Part shown: positions 13,057-26,400 of the stretch, one piece after another | Layout: each line of letters begins with the position of its first letter | Position numbering within the stretch: position 1 is the stretch's first letter | NCBI RefSeq assembly: GCF_000002995.4 | Contig: NW_025062479.1 | Span: forward strand, 23,552,221-23,616,220 | Direction of reading: 5' to 3' | Source of the DNA: Brugia malayi | Taxonomy: Eukaryota > Nematoda > Chromadorea > Rhabditida > Onchocercidae | DNA length: 64,000 nt | The notes under the pieces: generated by a model | The model's input: only the letters and a program-made list of their open reading frames with translations | What the model was told of the DNA's origin: nothing | Databases searched by the model: none | Translations under genes and position numbers: made by a program

Positions 13057-16000
13057 CTTGAAATATTACCTAAACTGTAAATCTTTAGGTTTAACAATAA
13101 TAGTTTTAATAAAATTTAAAAAAAAAAGGTTTGATATAAGTTTAATAAAATTTTAGGTTTTTATAAAAATAAAAGTTTAATAAGAAATAAAAATTTTAAA
13201 TTTTACTAAAAAAAAAACTTTAGGTTTAATGAAAGAATATTATACTAAAAAAATTTTCTTTATTTGTAATTTCTTATTTTTATTTTTTTATTTGAAATTT
13301 TTACAGAGTTTTTTCTTTTTCTTTTACGTTTGCTTAGATTTTAAATTATCAAAAAAAAGAAAAGTTAATTTTGCTAATAATTGAAATTATTTGATTTATA
13401 ATATATAACAAATAAGCGTTTTATTCTTTTTACAATTTTTTAATTATTTCTAATATTCTTGTAAACATTATTTAATTTAAAAATTTTTTAATCATAAACA
13501 TTTTTTTTTCTAAATAATTTTGATATAATTCAAAAAAATGAAAAAAGAAATTCATTACAGCATTTAACATTGAATATCGATGTGTAGGAATTAAAACTGG
13601 CAAATTCGATATTCAGGTTAATTTCATTTTTGATTGGCCTTCCAGTACGAATCAAACAAAAGTTTCATTAAAACATGAAAAACTCTGTTTGGCTCAAACA
13701 TTACGTGGTACTTACGTCGGTAAGTAATTCAGTAAAGTATTTCGATTAAATTTATTTCAAAAAAAAAGAATTTCTTGTCTTACTTAATATGTTTACGTGT
13801 AGTGGTACTTACGTCGGTAAGTAATTCAGTAAAGTATTTCGATTAAATTTATTTCAAAAAAAAGATTTCTTGTATTACTTGATATATTTACGTGTAGTGG
13901 TACTTACGTCGGTAAGTAATTCAGTAAAGTATTTCGATTAAATTTATTTCAAAAAAAAGATTTCTTGTATTACTTAAAATATTTACGTGTAGTGGTACTT
14001 ACGTCGGTAAGTAATTCAGTAAAGTATATTTATTTAAAAAAAAAAAAAGATTTCTTGTATTACTTAATATACTTATGTGTACTGGTACCTACGTCAGTAA
14101 GTAATTCAGTAAAGGATTTCGATTAAATTTATTTCAAAATATATATTTACGTAATATATTTACGTGTACGTGTTACGTAAATATATCAATTGCTGGCATA
14201 CAATGGAAATATTATTTTTTAAATTTACAACATTAATTAATTAATCAAATAAATAAAAGTGTAAACAATAATAAGGATAGAAAAATGTTGAAAAACATTT
14301 AGTTATACTGTTATACACATATTTATCAATGTTGCTTAATTGTAAACAAAAAAAACAACAACAACAACAACAAAGATAATGACATATAACTAATTAATTA
14401 ATTTGTAATTGATTAAAATTAAAGGATAAAAAAGAAATGTTTAATTTTTAATTAATTTAATTTATTTGAAATATTTTAATAATGTGCGTATTAATAAAGA
14501 AACAATCAACATTCACAAAATTAATTCAATTGCATCACTAAAATGTGATAAAAAATTTTTCTAATTTAAAATAAAAATGCATAAATGAAATGAATATCAG
14601 GTCACGTACGTTGGAATTTTTTCGTAATGCTATATTTTTCCACATACTTCATTACATCATTTGAATATGATAAATTGATTTCTTTAAATCTTTAAAATTT
14701 ACATTCTTTGATTTTTTTTTTTTTCATTGTTTTCTTATCAATTTTAACTGTTTGCGAATGTGAATAGAGTTAAAAAAAAATATGTTGTAAAAGTACTTAA
14801 TTCAGCTACAATAAATCAGTTTTTTTTTAATTTAATTAAAATTTAATTTTTTTTTTAACTTAATTAAAAAATTATTATTTAATGTATTTTATAATATTTA
14901 ACATCCATTATTGAAAAAAAAAATCCATTATTGAAATATTTTATCAATTAATGAAATTTAACATTAATTATTGAAATTTTCATCTTTTTTTCTCTTATTT
15001 TTGAAATACAATAATATTTATCTATTGTAAATGAAAAAAAAAATGTAAATAAAGGTGAGGAAAAAATTGAACTTACATATATTTATATTATATAAGTACC
15101 ATAAATGTGAGGTACCATTAAATGTAAGGTACTATAAATGCAAGATGCCACAAATGTAAGGTATTATAAATTTAGGGTACTATCAATGTACGGTACCATA
15201 AATGTAAGGTACTGTATATGTGGGGTACTATCAATATACGGTACCATAAATGTAAGGTGCTATAAATGTAAGGTACTGTATATGTGGGGTGCTATTAATG
15301 TAAGGTACTATAAATGTGAGGTTTTATAAGTGTAAGGTACCATAAATCTGAGGTGCTATAAATGTAAGGTAGTATAGATGTAGGGTACTATTAATATACG
15401 GCACGTAAATGTAAGGTATTGTAGATGTAAAGTATCATAAATGTAAGGTAAAATAAATGCAAGGTACCACAAATGTAAGGTGCTATAAATGTAGGTACCA
15501 CAAATGTAAGGTACCATAAATGTAAAATATATTGGTTAGTTGGTAATGTATCTAAACGAAGGGACGACGAAATCGGTGTGGATTTTTTGGTAAAAGAACC
15601 CTTTGTAATTGCCGCTTCGAAACATTTTATTGTCCTATTACTGAGGAAGTTTAACTCTTTACTGAAAGAGAGAGAGAGAGAGAGGGAGAGGGAGAAATTA
15701 AAGAGAAAGAGAGAATAGATAAAAGGAATTTTTGCATGGAAGAAAGAAAAGAGAAGTAAAAAAGATTTTAAAAGCAAAGGTTTTGAATCCTTTCTCACTT
15801 CTTTTTTTGTTTTTTTGTTTTTTTTTTTTGTTTTTTGTTTTCAATTAAAATATTTGAAATTTTTAATTGATTTGAAGCATAATTTAAATTTTATAGCCAT
15901 ATTATCATAGATAATTACTACAGATTGCATTTCCATATACTAAATGCATAATACGTGTCATACCTACCTGTTCAGGTAATTATTAAATGCATACATACGT

Positions 16001-18699
16001 GTCATACCTACCTGTTCAGATAATTATTAAATGCATACATATGTGTCATATCCACCTGTTTAGGTAATTATTAAATGCGTACATACGTACCTACACGTAC
16101 AGGTAATTATTAAATGCATACACACGTATCATACCTACCTGTTCAGGTAATTATTAAATGCATACATACGTGTCATACCTACCTGTTCAGGTAATTATTA
16201 AATGCGTACATACGTGTCATACCTACCTGTGCAGGTAATTATTAAATGCGTACATACGTACTTACCTGTACAGGTAATTACTAAATTCATATATACGTAC
16301 CTACCAACACAGGTAATTATTAAATGCATAAATACGTACCTACCTGTACAGGTAATTACTGAATATTGCATTCTAATATACGTAATTACTGTATATTACA
16401 TCCTTACCTCAATTCAATTATTTTCATAGAATTAAAAGCTTTTTTTTAAAAAATATATCATTTTTAATTAGAAAATAATTAAAAATTATTTTCTTATTTT
16501 TCATTTCTAACTATTTTCTAATTTATAAAATAATGAAAAGAAAAAAAAAATTATTAATATTTAAAAAAATTTTTAAACATAGTTTCATCTCACCTATATC
16601 TTAGTGAATAAATTTGTCATCCTTTTTTAATTTATAATTTTGCAAAAAAAAAAAGAGAAAAAAAAATTATAAGAAATTCATATAAATAAATCTATGAATA
16701 AATAAACAATTTATTTTTAGTGAATATTTATTTACAAGAGAGAGAGAGAGGGATAGGGAGAGAAAGGGGAAAAGAAAGAAAGAAAGAGAGATATAAATGA
16801 AACATTTATATTATTGCTATTTGTTAAAATTTATTTTTGAAATTGAGAAAATTGAAGGTTTATTTTATAAATTAATAAACTTTTTTTTTTTTTTGGTTTT
16901 ATTTGAAGAAATAAATAATTTTGATGAATATAAGAGAGGTTAAATCTAATAATATATCAATTTGATTGATTGATCTTATCAAGAAAATAAATAAATAACA
17001 CGAAAAAAGAAATATTGAGGAAAGGGTGGAGCATAGATTTTATTTTTTGAAAAAAAAAAAAAAATGAATTTCATTTTTTTATTTCTGATAGAATTGGATA
17101 TTTATTAATATTATATGAATAAATATTATTAGCATTGCTAGCTTTCATTATCAATTCAATTCAAATATGAAGCAAATATTTTCATTTGGTATGTTATAAA
17201 TTATTTTAATTAATAATAATTTCTCAATTTCTATTTCAATTTTAAATTAATAATAAATTTAACAGCAAAAAAGGAAAAAGCAATTAAATGAAATAAATTT
17301 TTAATTTATTAACATAAAATTTTAATTTATTAACAATGAAAATTTTTAATTTATTAACATTTATTCATTCATTTTACTTTTTCATGCAAATCAATTAGTC
17401 TATCAAATATTGCATAAATATTTAATCTGTTTTGTGTTTATTTTTAATTTTAATAAGTTTTTTGTTTATTTATAATTTCAATGAATTTTTGCTTATTTTT
17501 TTAATTTTTGTTTTTGTAATTTTTCGGGTATTTTTAATTTCAATTTTTAATTTCAAGTTTTTTGCTTATTTATAATTTCAATAAATTCTTATTTTTAAAT
17601 TCAATAAATTTTTGTGTTTTTTTTTTTCAATTTTCACAAGTTTTTGTTTATTTTTAATTTTAACAAATTTTCTTTTCATTTTTTATTTTCACAAGCTTTT
17701 GCGTTTTTTTTTTTTTTTTTTTGAAATTTCAATAACTTTTTTTGTTTATTTTTTAGTTTCTCATTTATAAGTTTTTGTGTTTTTTTTAATTTCAATGAGT
17801 TTTTTGCTTATTTTTTTAACTTTTCTTTTGCAACTTTTTTGGGTACTTTTAATTTCAAATTTTTTTTGTTTTTAATTTTAATAAGTTTTTGCGTATTTCT
17901 GATTTCAGTGATTTAATTTCACTTAGTTTTGAGCTTCTTTCATAGTATTAATTTCCAAACAAAAAAAAAAAAAAAAATTCAGAAAAATAATACTTTAATT
18001 GAAAAAAAAAAAAAAAAAAACTTTAATTTAAAATAGTTTACTATCTAGATGATTTTGATTGGATGCTTTTAGAGTACAAATAAGATTTGATATGATATTG
18101 ATAAAAATAATTTATGAATTTCACTTCCATCAATTTGTTACATCGTTAATAATTAATTAAAATTAGCGTTAATAATTAATTAAAATTAATATCACAAATT
18201 ATACATTTTTATAGCTGATAACATATTTCCATGAGATATGATCTTATCAAGTTCAATTTATTTTATTTTAAGTTCTTTCTTTTGGCTTTTATCGACCAGT
18301 TAAAAGATACTCCTAAATTATTTAAATAAGAATATAAAATTTAAATAACTTTAATTTAGTTTTAAATTCAACATTTATTCTGCAAGCATTATCGTCGTTC
18401 ACTTATTCTACAAAAAAAATATTTCACATTTTTTTTAACTTATCTAAAAAAACTTAACAAAATGAAAAAAAAAAAAAGGAATACACTAAATTACTATTTA
18501 ACTATTTTAAATTCGTTAACGAATTCAATCGATTAAACTATTTTCATAAAACGAAATATTTTGAAATAAAATGAAATGAAACATTTAATAATTAATTAAT
18601 TATTACAGCATTAATTTCACTCCTGTTAAATTTACTACATGCATCACCGATTGCATCAATTTGGGGAAATTTACCAGATAGCGCGGCGCAATCGGTTTG

Positions 18700-18732
<33 letters not shown>

Positions 18733-19535
18733 CATAAAAATGAATTACCAATCAAATCATTCATACAATGCTTAATTTCAATTTTTTTTTTTTTTTTTTT
18801 TAAATATTGGACTGTATTTTACAATGTAAATATTTTAGAGAAATAATTCGAATACTATTGTAAACTTTTTTCAATTCTCTTCCAAATATTAATCAAATAA
18901 ATGTTATGCAAACTAAATTCGTTTAAGATAAAAATTAAAAGACAATTTAGAAATTTTAAAGAATTTAAAAAACAAAAACAAAAACGAGAATAACATAACA
19001 TTAAATATCTCTATGATCACTAAAGATCATAAACATAATGATAAAGTTGAAATTAAATTTCTCATCCAATTCTAATTTTCATTCATTATTGTATTACTAA
19101 ATGCTAGTATTTTTGTTTCATTTTATTATTATCTATCATTTAAGAATTTCTTATTATCATTTGATTATATTTCATATTGTTTCATTTAATTCACATCTAA
19201 TTATCAATCTTGACAAATTTCTTGACGTCTAATTTAACAGTTTGCACACCGAAAATATTATCACCAAGTCCCTTTATTTCTTATTCAATTTTAAAATATT
19301 AAACATAATCCCTTTTATTCCTTATTTGCAATAAATGTAGCACAGTTATTAAAGAGAAAAAAAAAACTCAATAAATTTAATAATAGCTTAAATTTTATCA
19401 TTTATTAAAAAAATAGAAGCGACAATTAAATTCTATCATCTTCCATATGTTTAATTTTAAAATATTAAAAGAAATTCCTGAAGAAAATAAATTTAATTGA
19501 AATTATAGACTTACCGAATTAAGACAAGAACGCTC

Positions 19536-19567
<32 letters not shown>

Positions 19568-19820
19568 CTATATGACTACTTACAGTTGCAACAAATTTTA
19601 TCAAAATATTAAACAGTCTATAAAATTTTTTTTTTTTTTATTATATTTAAATTCATGTTACCATCTTTTTTTTTACAATTAATTTTTGATTAATATTATA
19701 TTACAGATGAAAAGATCGATTTATGGATTGTATCATCACTTACCTGGTTACGCCTATAATGAACAACCTGAACCAGAAATTTACGTATTACCGCCAGCTT
19801 ATCGTTCCTGGACGAACTAA
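11928..19820 (+). CDS. RYK: Ryk/LIN-18-like WIF-domain membrane protein lacking a kinase domain
   Basis: Wnt-binding WIF domain protein of the Ryk (LIN-18) type. Exons: 11928-12054, 12282-12400, 12894-12987, 13561-13719, 18609-18694 and 19707-19820; 699 nt, 232 residues, frame kept throughout. Residues 1-26 form a signal peptide. The WIF domain starts at LGLDVQLNYIENG, the Ryk start of WIF, and includes VQFSWNTK, ITYDNSVTP, the Cys of EYRCVG and the Cys of EKLCLAQ. It is followed directly by a hydrophobic stretch (YVALISLLLNLLHASPIASIW) that I take as the transmembrane segment, then a ~50-residue Tyr/Pro-rich tail ending in PPAYRSWTN. Ryk proteins normally continue with a ~280-residue kinase-like domain; none is found before NUP133 begins on the other strand. 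The 4.9 kb intron 4 holds minisatellites. The exact end of exon 2 could be 3 nt earlier. Exons 5-6 are joined by frame and splice signals, not by homology. Confidence 0.72.
12396..12803. repeat. Tandem duplication of about 200 bp spanning a splice donor
   Basis: Copy 1 (about 12396-12588) and copy 2 (about 12589-12803) share TTAATCGATC(G/A)GCTAG, TTTTATTTTGAATTTATATT, GCATAA..AATCATAGTATGT and AAATTGATATTTTTAAAAAT. Copy 1 begins at the exon 2/intron 2 junction of the Ryk-like gene. In copy 2 the equivalent of the donor GTTGTTAATC reads GTTCTTAATC. Confidence 0.85.
13705..14135. repeat. Tandem repeat, about 96 bp, copying the exon-4 donor of the Ryk-like gene
   Basis: About five copies of a unit starting GGTACTTACGTCGGTAAGT, followed by AATTCAGTAAAGTATTTCG and an A run. 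Copies start near 13707, 13803, 13899, 13994 and 14082; the last reads CCTACGTCAGTAAG. The first copy contains the end of coding exon 4 and its GTAAGT donor, so every copy carries the exon end plus donor. Confidence 0.9.
15090..15540. repeat. Minisatellite, TAAATGTAAGGTACCA-type units
   Basis: About 20 imperfect copies of a 17-20 bp unit (CATAAATGTAAGGTACTA and variants) in intron 4 of the Ryk-like gene. The open frame through it is repeat translation. Confidence 0.9.
15660..15735. repeat. (GA)n purine tract
   Basis: Interrupted GA/GGA repeat; a similar (GA)n tract lies at about 16736-16795. Both are in intron 4 of the Ryk-like gene. Confidence 0.8.
15945..16395. repeat. Minisatellite, about 44-46 bp unit with CAGGTAATTATTAAATGC
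   Basis: About ten copies of a unit combining GTCATACCTACCTGTTCAGG and TAATTATTAAATGCATACAT. Each unit holds a CAGGTAA that resembles a splice donor. It lies in intron 4 of the Ryk-like gene. Confidence 0.9.
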
Positions 19821-19945
19821 CATTTACTCTGTCCTCGTAAACACTATTTCATATTTGATCTGCATAACAATTATATTTAATAAATATGTTCTGAACATCA
19901 TAATACCTAAAAATTCTCAACAAAAATCAACAGATTCATTTCATA

Positions 19946-19951
19946 AATAAA
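19946..19951 (+). terminator. Candidate poly(A) signal of the Ryk-like gene
   Basis: AATAAA 126 nt after the stop codon. The convergent NUP133 gene ends at 20408, so the two 3' ends lie within about 0.6 kb. Confidence 0.4.
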
Positions 19952-20407
19952 TTTTTCAATTATTCATCGATTAATTTTCTTTTCATTACATTCTTTGCAT
20001 AATAAAATGAGATTAAGAAACATTTGTAACCTTCGAAAAATCATCACTATAAATCCGGTCAACTTATTAAAACCAAATCGAACCTTTTTATTTGAGAAAA
20101 AAAAAAAAGTGTAACAAGATGTAGGAAAACTTAAGCTTTTAAATTAAGACTTTTAACTTGTTAAAGTGAAAATTTGAAAATCACTTCAAGATCTTATAAT
20201 AATGTAATTGAATAAAACTGCTCAAAATAAATTTTGGAAAAGTATGCGAAACTACTAGCTAAGTAATTTTGAAACGATATGAAGAAATATATGAGATCAA
20301 CTTGGTAGAAATATCTAGAAACTGACAATAATCACATATTGTAAACAAAAACAAGACAAATTATTGAAATTAATAACATAAAACAACCAAAATCAACTTA
20401 ACATAGA

Positions 20408-23400
20408 TTAGATGACCCTTATGCTTTCCCTATCTGAAATACTTCTTCGAGCAGCCTCTTCATTGGTTCGAAGTAAAACACCGAATAATTTGTTATGAGC
20501 AAATTCTGTCAAGCATTCAGCCAATTCTTTAGTATCAGGTATTAATTCAATTTTTCGCTCGCTTGATAATTCATCTGCAGTTAAAATAAATATAAGTAAT
20601 TTTAAAACAATAAGAAAACTATGAATTAGCAAGCTGTTTTTTGTTTTTTTGTTTTTCTTTTCTTTTGCCACTAATTAAAGAGCAAAAGAATAATGAAAGA
20701 GCAATAATTAAAGAGCAAAAGAGGCTTTGAAAATGAAATTTTCCATAAATAATAATCATAATTAGAAGAAGATAACAATACCACATGCAACAATCCTATC
20801 TAACAATTCGCTATAAACTGTTGGATATCTTGGATCATCATCTGGTGTCACTTTTTTCCAATATTCACTGTTTGCCCTTACAGCTGCTATCCATATTTTA
20901 GTTTGCAAAGAATGTACTAAATCACTTGCTATTCCATTTGATGCTTCTTCGTCGATCAATGTTGATAATGTGAGCAGTGCGCTATATCAAAATATTGCAA
21001 TTATTTATTTTAAACAAAAATAACAACAAAAAAAAAAGTAGTAAAAATAACCATAATACAAGTTCAACTCATGATTTGAAGAGATTCTAATAACTTTATT
21101 TAATGAAGGAGTGTTATATCTAAGCAAAATGTTATATTTAACTTTCAATTTGTATACTAGCTCATTAGATAATTATAACTAAAATTGAGCTCTTTGTCTG
21201 TTATAGTCTCAAAGTGAAAAAAAAAAAAAAAAATGTAAAGCTTCATTAAATTATTAAATTATGGAAAAAACTTACTCAAAGCATCGATCAATATTACATG
21301 ACGTATCACTCAAATTTGCTCTTATAATCTCTTCTGCAGTACATGATCGTATCTTTGAAACAGGATCAGGTGAGTCAAATTTCTGAAGATATTTAATATC
21401 ATGAAATAGCCAATAAATTACTGACTTAAATTTTTTTCAGTGAGAATTTCCAGCTGAATTCTTAGTTTCTATTAGTCTAATTATTTGTCTAAGATATAGC
21501 ATTTATCAAATTGCTTCATTAATTCATTAATTACCATTTCTAAATTGGGGTCAAGTTTTTGTTGAAGCTTAATCAAATTGAGGTCACGTTTAACACCCTC
21601 CAAGAAGTTCTCATCCACTTCATCTTCGCAAAGGGCAGAAAGTTTTGCAAAGGAAAGCAAACGCTGAAATGAAATTATCAACATTTATTTAAAAACATCC
21701 AAAAAATCTTTCAACTTTATTTTTCTTATAACAGTTTAATAAAATTTAAACTGGAAGAAAATAAAAAACTGAGATGGTATCACATTTTTAAAAAGGAATC
21801 AAATCATTCATGAACACTATTGCTTTTTAAAACCTCAAAATTAACCCTTTTAAGTATAACATCGTCGTTTGATTTCCGTGAGAGCGTTTTAAGAGTGTGA
21901 CATGCCTGAAATCAAAGTTATATAAAAATGATAATTACTATGTACTCTGGATTTAGTTTACCCAGTGTATACGCACCAAATATTAAGAATCAAGCTTGTT
22001 GTAAAGTGGCAAAAATTAATAATATTTCAAGACAATAAGATTTAGAGAAAAACTACTTTATAAAGAAAAATTATCATAACTCATGGCAGTAGTCAAATAG
22101 TGCTAAATAATGCTTTCATAAAAAAAAAAAAAAAAAACGGCATAGAAAATGAAGTTGTAATTTTGGAATTTAAAAGTCATTGCAAAAACCTTGGCAAAAT
22201 CGCCATTTTCAAGATCACGCATCCATCCAACATTAGTTTGTGTTGCAAAGAAAAGATTTGCTTCTGGTTCTTTCACTTCCAGCAAATCTCTCATATATCC
22301 TAAAAGGATAAAACTTAAAATTTTTCTTTATTGACAATATTGAATCATTTCTCTTGAAAAAGAACAATTACCATTTTCCAAATAATATTCATATAACATG
22401 TTGCAAAAGTCGCCAGAACTGAAGAATTCCTTGTATTCTTCAATTTTAGCTTTCCTTTCAATATCTGGTAAAGCACATGCCAATCGTATCAGAGTTTTGT
22501 AGTCCTAATGAGAAAAAATTTATTTAAAAAATTGTGATAAAATGTGTAGTCATACCATAAAATAAACATTTTTTTTCTTCATTTTTAAAATGAAAGCTTC
22601 GAAAAAATTTGAAAAAGTTTTGAATCAAAACTAAAATTAGTTAAAAAAAGACTTAAATTTAGAAACCAATTAAAAAAATGATTGCAACACTATTTATTCA
22701 TTTTATTTCATTCATGTTCATTTATTCTTTTAAGTCATTTATCTTTCTTTTTTTCTTTTTTTTTTTTTGCTTTCTTCCTCCTACTATTTAAATACTTTAT
22801 ATAATTTTTTGAAATCAAAAAAAAAAAAATGTTTAAAAAGTAACAAACCTGAAAACGTTTAGCTAATTCTATAGCAATTGTATGTTCAGAAATTTCCAAA
22901 AATTTGGCAACAATTGATGAATTTTGTCGTTCATCAAATGCTTGCTCATTCATTATGAAAGCAGCAATAACTACACCTTGTTTCAACAATGCTACATATT
23001 TTGAACATTCATGACCAGCTTGATTGATACAATTGAATAACATGTTCAACTGAAACGAATGTTTGGCTAATTTTGTTAACAAATTTTAAAACATAAATTT
23101 CAATTAGCTAAAGTTTACGAACATGTTTTATGAATGGTTTCAATATATGTTTTTCTTGCGTCCATCGTAAATCATTTCCCATATCGAGAACAGCATCATC
23201 ACGACGTTGATCAATCGCTTCTTTTCCAATAATTAAAGCAGTACCAACATATTCAACACATTCCACCTTATAATCGAGCATTTCATCATCATTTCCTATA
23301 ATATCTTCTTCTTCTTCCAAAAGTCCATTGAACAACTCTTCAATTCGAGAAATCTAAAATGGAACAAATGTGTAATTGCTAGATAAGTTTAGTATTATTA

Positions 23401-26400
23401 ACAGCATCAGTACATGATGTAGCAAAAGTTTTATAATGAAAGAATTCATTCTATTTCTTTTAATAAAAACAGCTTAGAAATTCTGAATTTTTTTATTTCG
23501 TTTTGAGAAAAAATCTAAAATGTTTTTCTTTAAAATTCTAAAAATCAAAAAAAAAAAAAAATTTTTTTTGAAGAAAATTGTGAAAATTTTTACAAGAATC
23601 CAGCTTAACAAATTGCATTTTTTAAAGTTTATAATGAAAAAAAAAAAAAAAAAAAAAGCTTACTTCTCGGAAGAAATAATCATATCGAGTGAGCAGATCT
23701 CGTTCTCTGTCAATGCCTTCTTTCCGCTTCGATAATATTCTTTCTATGGCTGCATCAAAAATTGATGACGGATTTTTCTACAAAAGAAACTCAAATTATT
23801 TCAAACAAAATTTATTTCAAATATCACATAAATTTGTTGCAATTTCTTATTTTTCTAAACTGAAATTCCCAGAAAATATTACATACATTACCTTACTCCA
23901 TTTATATAAATCAATCGCAATATCAATCTTTTCGATTAATTCAACAATTTGAGAACGTGCGCTACGCGACTGAGAAAGATGTGTTTTAATAGTTCGATTC
24001 AACTAAAATAATATACAATATCACAGAGAAAGCGATGGTAAAACATTGCATTTAAGAAAAAAAAAAAAACAGTAATTAAAATATAAATTATCTAACTTAT
24101 TATATTGCATAAAAAAAAAAAAAAAAAAAAAAACCGCAGAAAAGAAGTTACTTTATCATCGAATCCAACATTTTTAATAAAAAGAATAAACATTGCCAAC
24201 ACTCTCTTCTTCTGCTCTTCCAAGTGTACCTCCAATAAAAATGAACTTTTAGAGGATAACTGGTCCGCTGTTGCTACTGCTGAAAAATAAACTTAGTTAT
24301 ACATAATTCCCATTTTAAAACTATAACATAAAGCAATTTATTGAAATTGAACTTGCAATGAGATGGATGGTTAACAGCAATCCAACGTTCATCATTCGGA
24401 ATATCATCAGCTAAATCAATTGCATAATCAACACATATCTGAGCTATTCCAGTATGTCGATTCTCCAAAAGTTCTTGCATCATTTTGTTAGCTTCATGCT
24501 ATAAAAAATTTTGAAAGTATAAAACTAATGTAGCAATCATCTTGCTTCCAGTTACCACATACCATTCAAACTAAGAAAAGCTATCCTTTTGTCAAGCGTT
24601 TGCCAAGCAAGTGAATAAAATGATAGAAATAATTTCTGTTAATTAATTTTGAAACTAAAATGGAGCATAAAAATTAGATATAATCTATTTAAGTCAGCTA
24701 ACATACCAAGTCAGCTTTTGAAAAGAGATAGAATGCCATGGCGAGTGCACGACGATCAGTTGTGACACTTGATAAATTTATTGGATGAACTTCCATCTTA
24801 CTCATTTGTGCTATAGTTTGTGCCAAATTTGCATCAAATCCTCTGTAATTTATCACTTTAATAATAGATATTCATATAATATTATAATTAGACAATTCTT
24901 TTCAGAACGCGAATTTACCTAGGAAGTAATCGTACTCGTTGTAAACCAGTTTCCTCCAAGAAAATATAGCAATATCGTGTATCACGACCTGTAATACTTC
25001 ATTAGAAATTATCAGAAGTTTCATATGTGTTATGCAAAATCACTGAACAAAATCTTTTTTTTTTTTTTTTTTTTCCTTTTTGGTATGTATGAAATGTACA
25101 TAAAAAGATGTAGGATGAATATCAGATACATTTGCAAAGAAAGGTGGGATGATATATCAATCGACTGTGATGCAAAATACTCTGTTACTGGAATTAAAAA
25201 AAATATTTTAAGAAGCAATAAGAAAAGCTATACAAAAAAAAAAAAATGCTTTAGTAAATAAAAAAATTAAAAAATACATAGAAGACAAAGTAAAGAATAT
25301 AACTTACCCGAACTAATAAATGTAGCATTGTACTTAGCACATAATACCAATTTGAATGGAGTTTTTTTCAGCAATCGATCCGGCAGAGAGAAAGAATAAA
25401 TAGCTTTTTGTGTAACCACAAGAACACTTTCCATTTTGTCATGCAGAACTTGCTCTGAGCCGGTTGGTAATCTCAATGCAATATCTGCCAAAGCATTTTT
25501 TTCGCTTATCTGCAATTATTTAATACGACTGCTAATGCTAAAACAAAAAAATATCTTCCCAAAGCAAGAAATACAAATTTGTTTGAAATAATTTGTTAAA
25601 AGAACTGAATGGACTACCAAAATATTGCAACAAGAGTGAAAAATTAGTGAGGGAACTAATTAAGGTATTTCAAAGCATTTTTCAGTTTAAATTTTCTATC
25701 CACAATTAGTAACTATGGTTTTGATCAATTCCGATCAAATTACATTTTTGGAGTAGAAAATAGAAAATTTGTGGTTTCTATATAAATTAAAAATGAAAAT
25801 ACGTGTATCCAAATGCTGAACCGAAGCATGTTATATCATATGTAACACATGCTAAGTCAAACTGCTAAAAATTTGATAATATACCTCGTACTTGTCTGAG
25901 AGAGCCTTTAAAACACAAAACCATTCTATATCTGCAGGAGGATGTGCACCATCATATTCCGATATATAACCTGAAATCTTCATTGAAATTTTTGTGATGA
26001 AAGCGCGTTTTTGCTAGGAGGTTTCTTTCATAAAGATAGAAAACATTAGAAAGGATTATTTAAATCTGCCACTTGAGAATCATGATTCATTAATTCCTAT
26101 CCATTAATACTAACCAAAAGCAAAGTATATCTGCTTAGAAACAACTTTATTACTACATGCGAATAAGACCAATGCACCATTCCTGATGTTAACCACATCC
26201 AGTATCCAAGTTTTGATCTCTTCATGCCATTCGCTACACTCCTCAACGTCATATGAATTCTAAAAATGATGTGTAAACAACTCCTCATAAGTAATAAAAA
26301 CATGAGCAATTTTGAATGACACATACCCATAGATTTAATGCAAAATGCTCGCTAGCTATATTTGCCAATTGACAGCTCCAAATTTTAGCAGAATCTCTTA

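Noticed and set aside
15138..15329. Open frame in the GGTACCATAAATG array
   Set aside because: Translation of a minisatellite; no stop because the unit lacks one in that frame.
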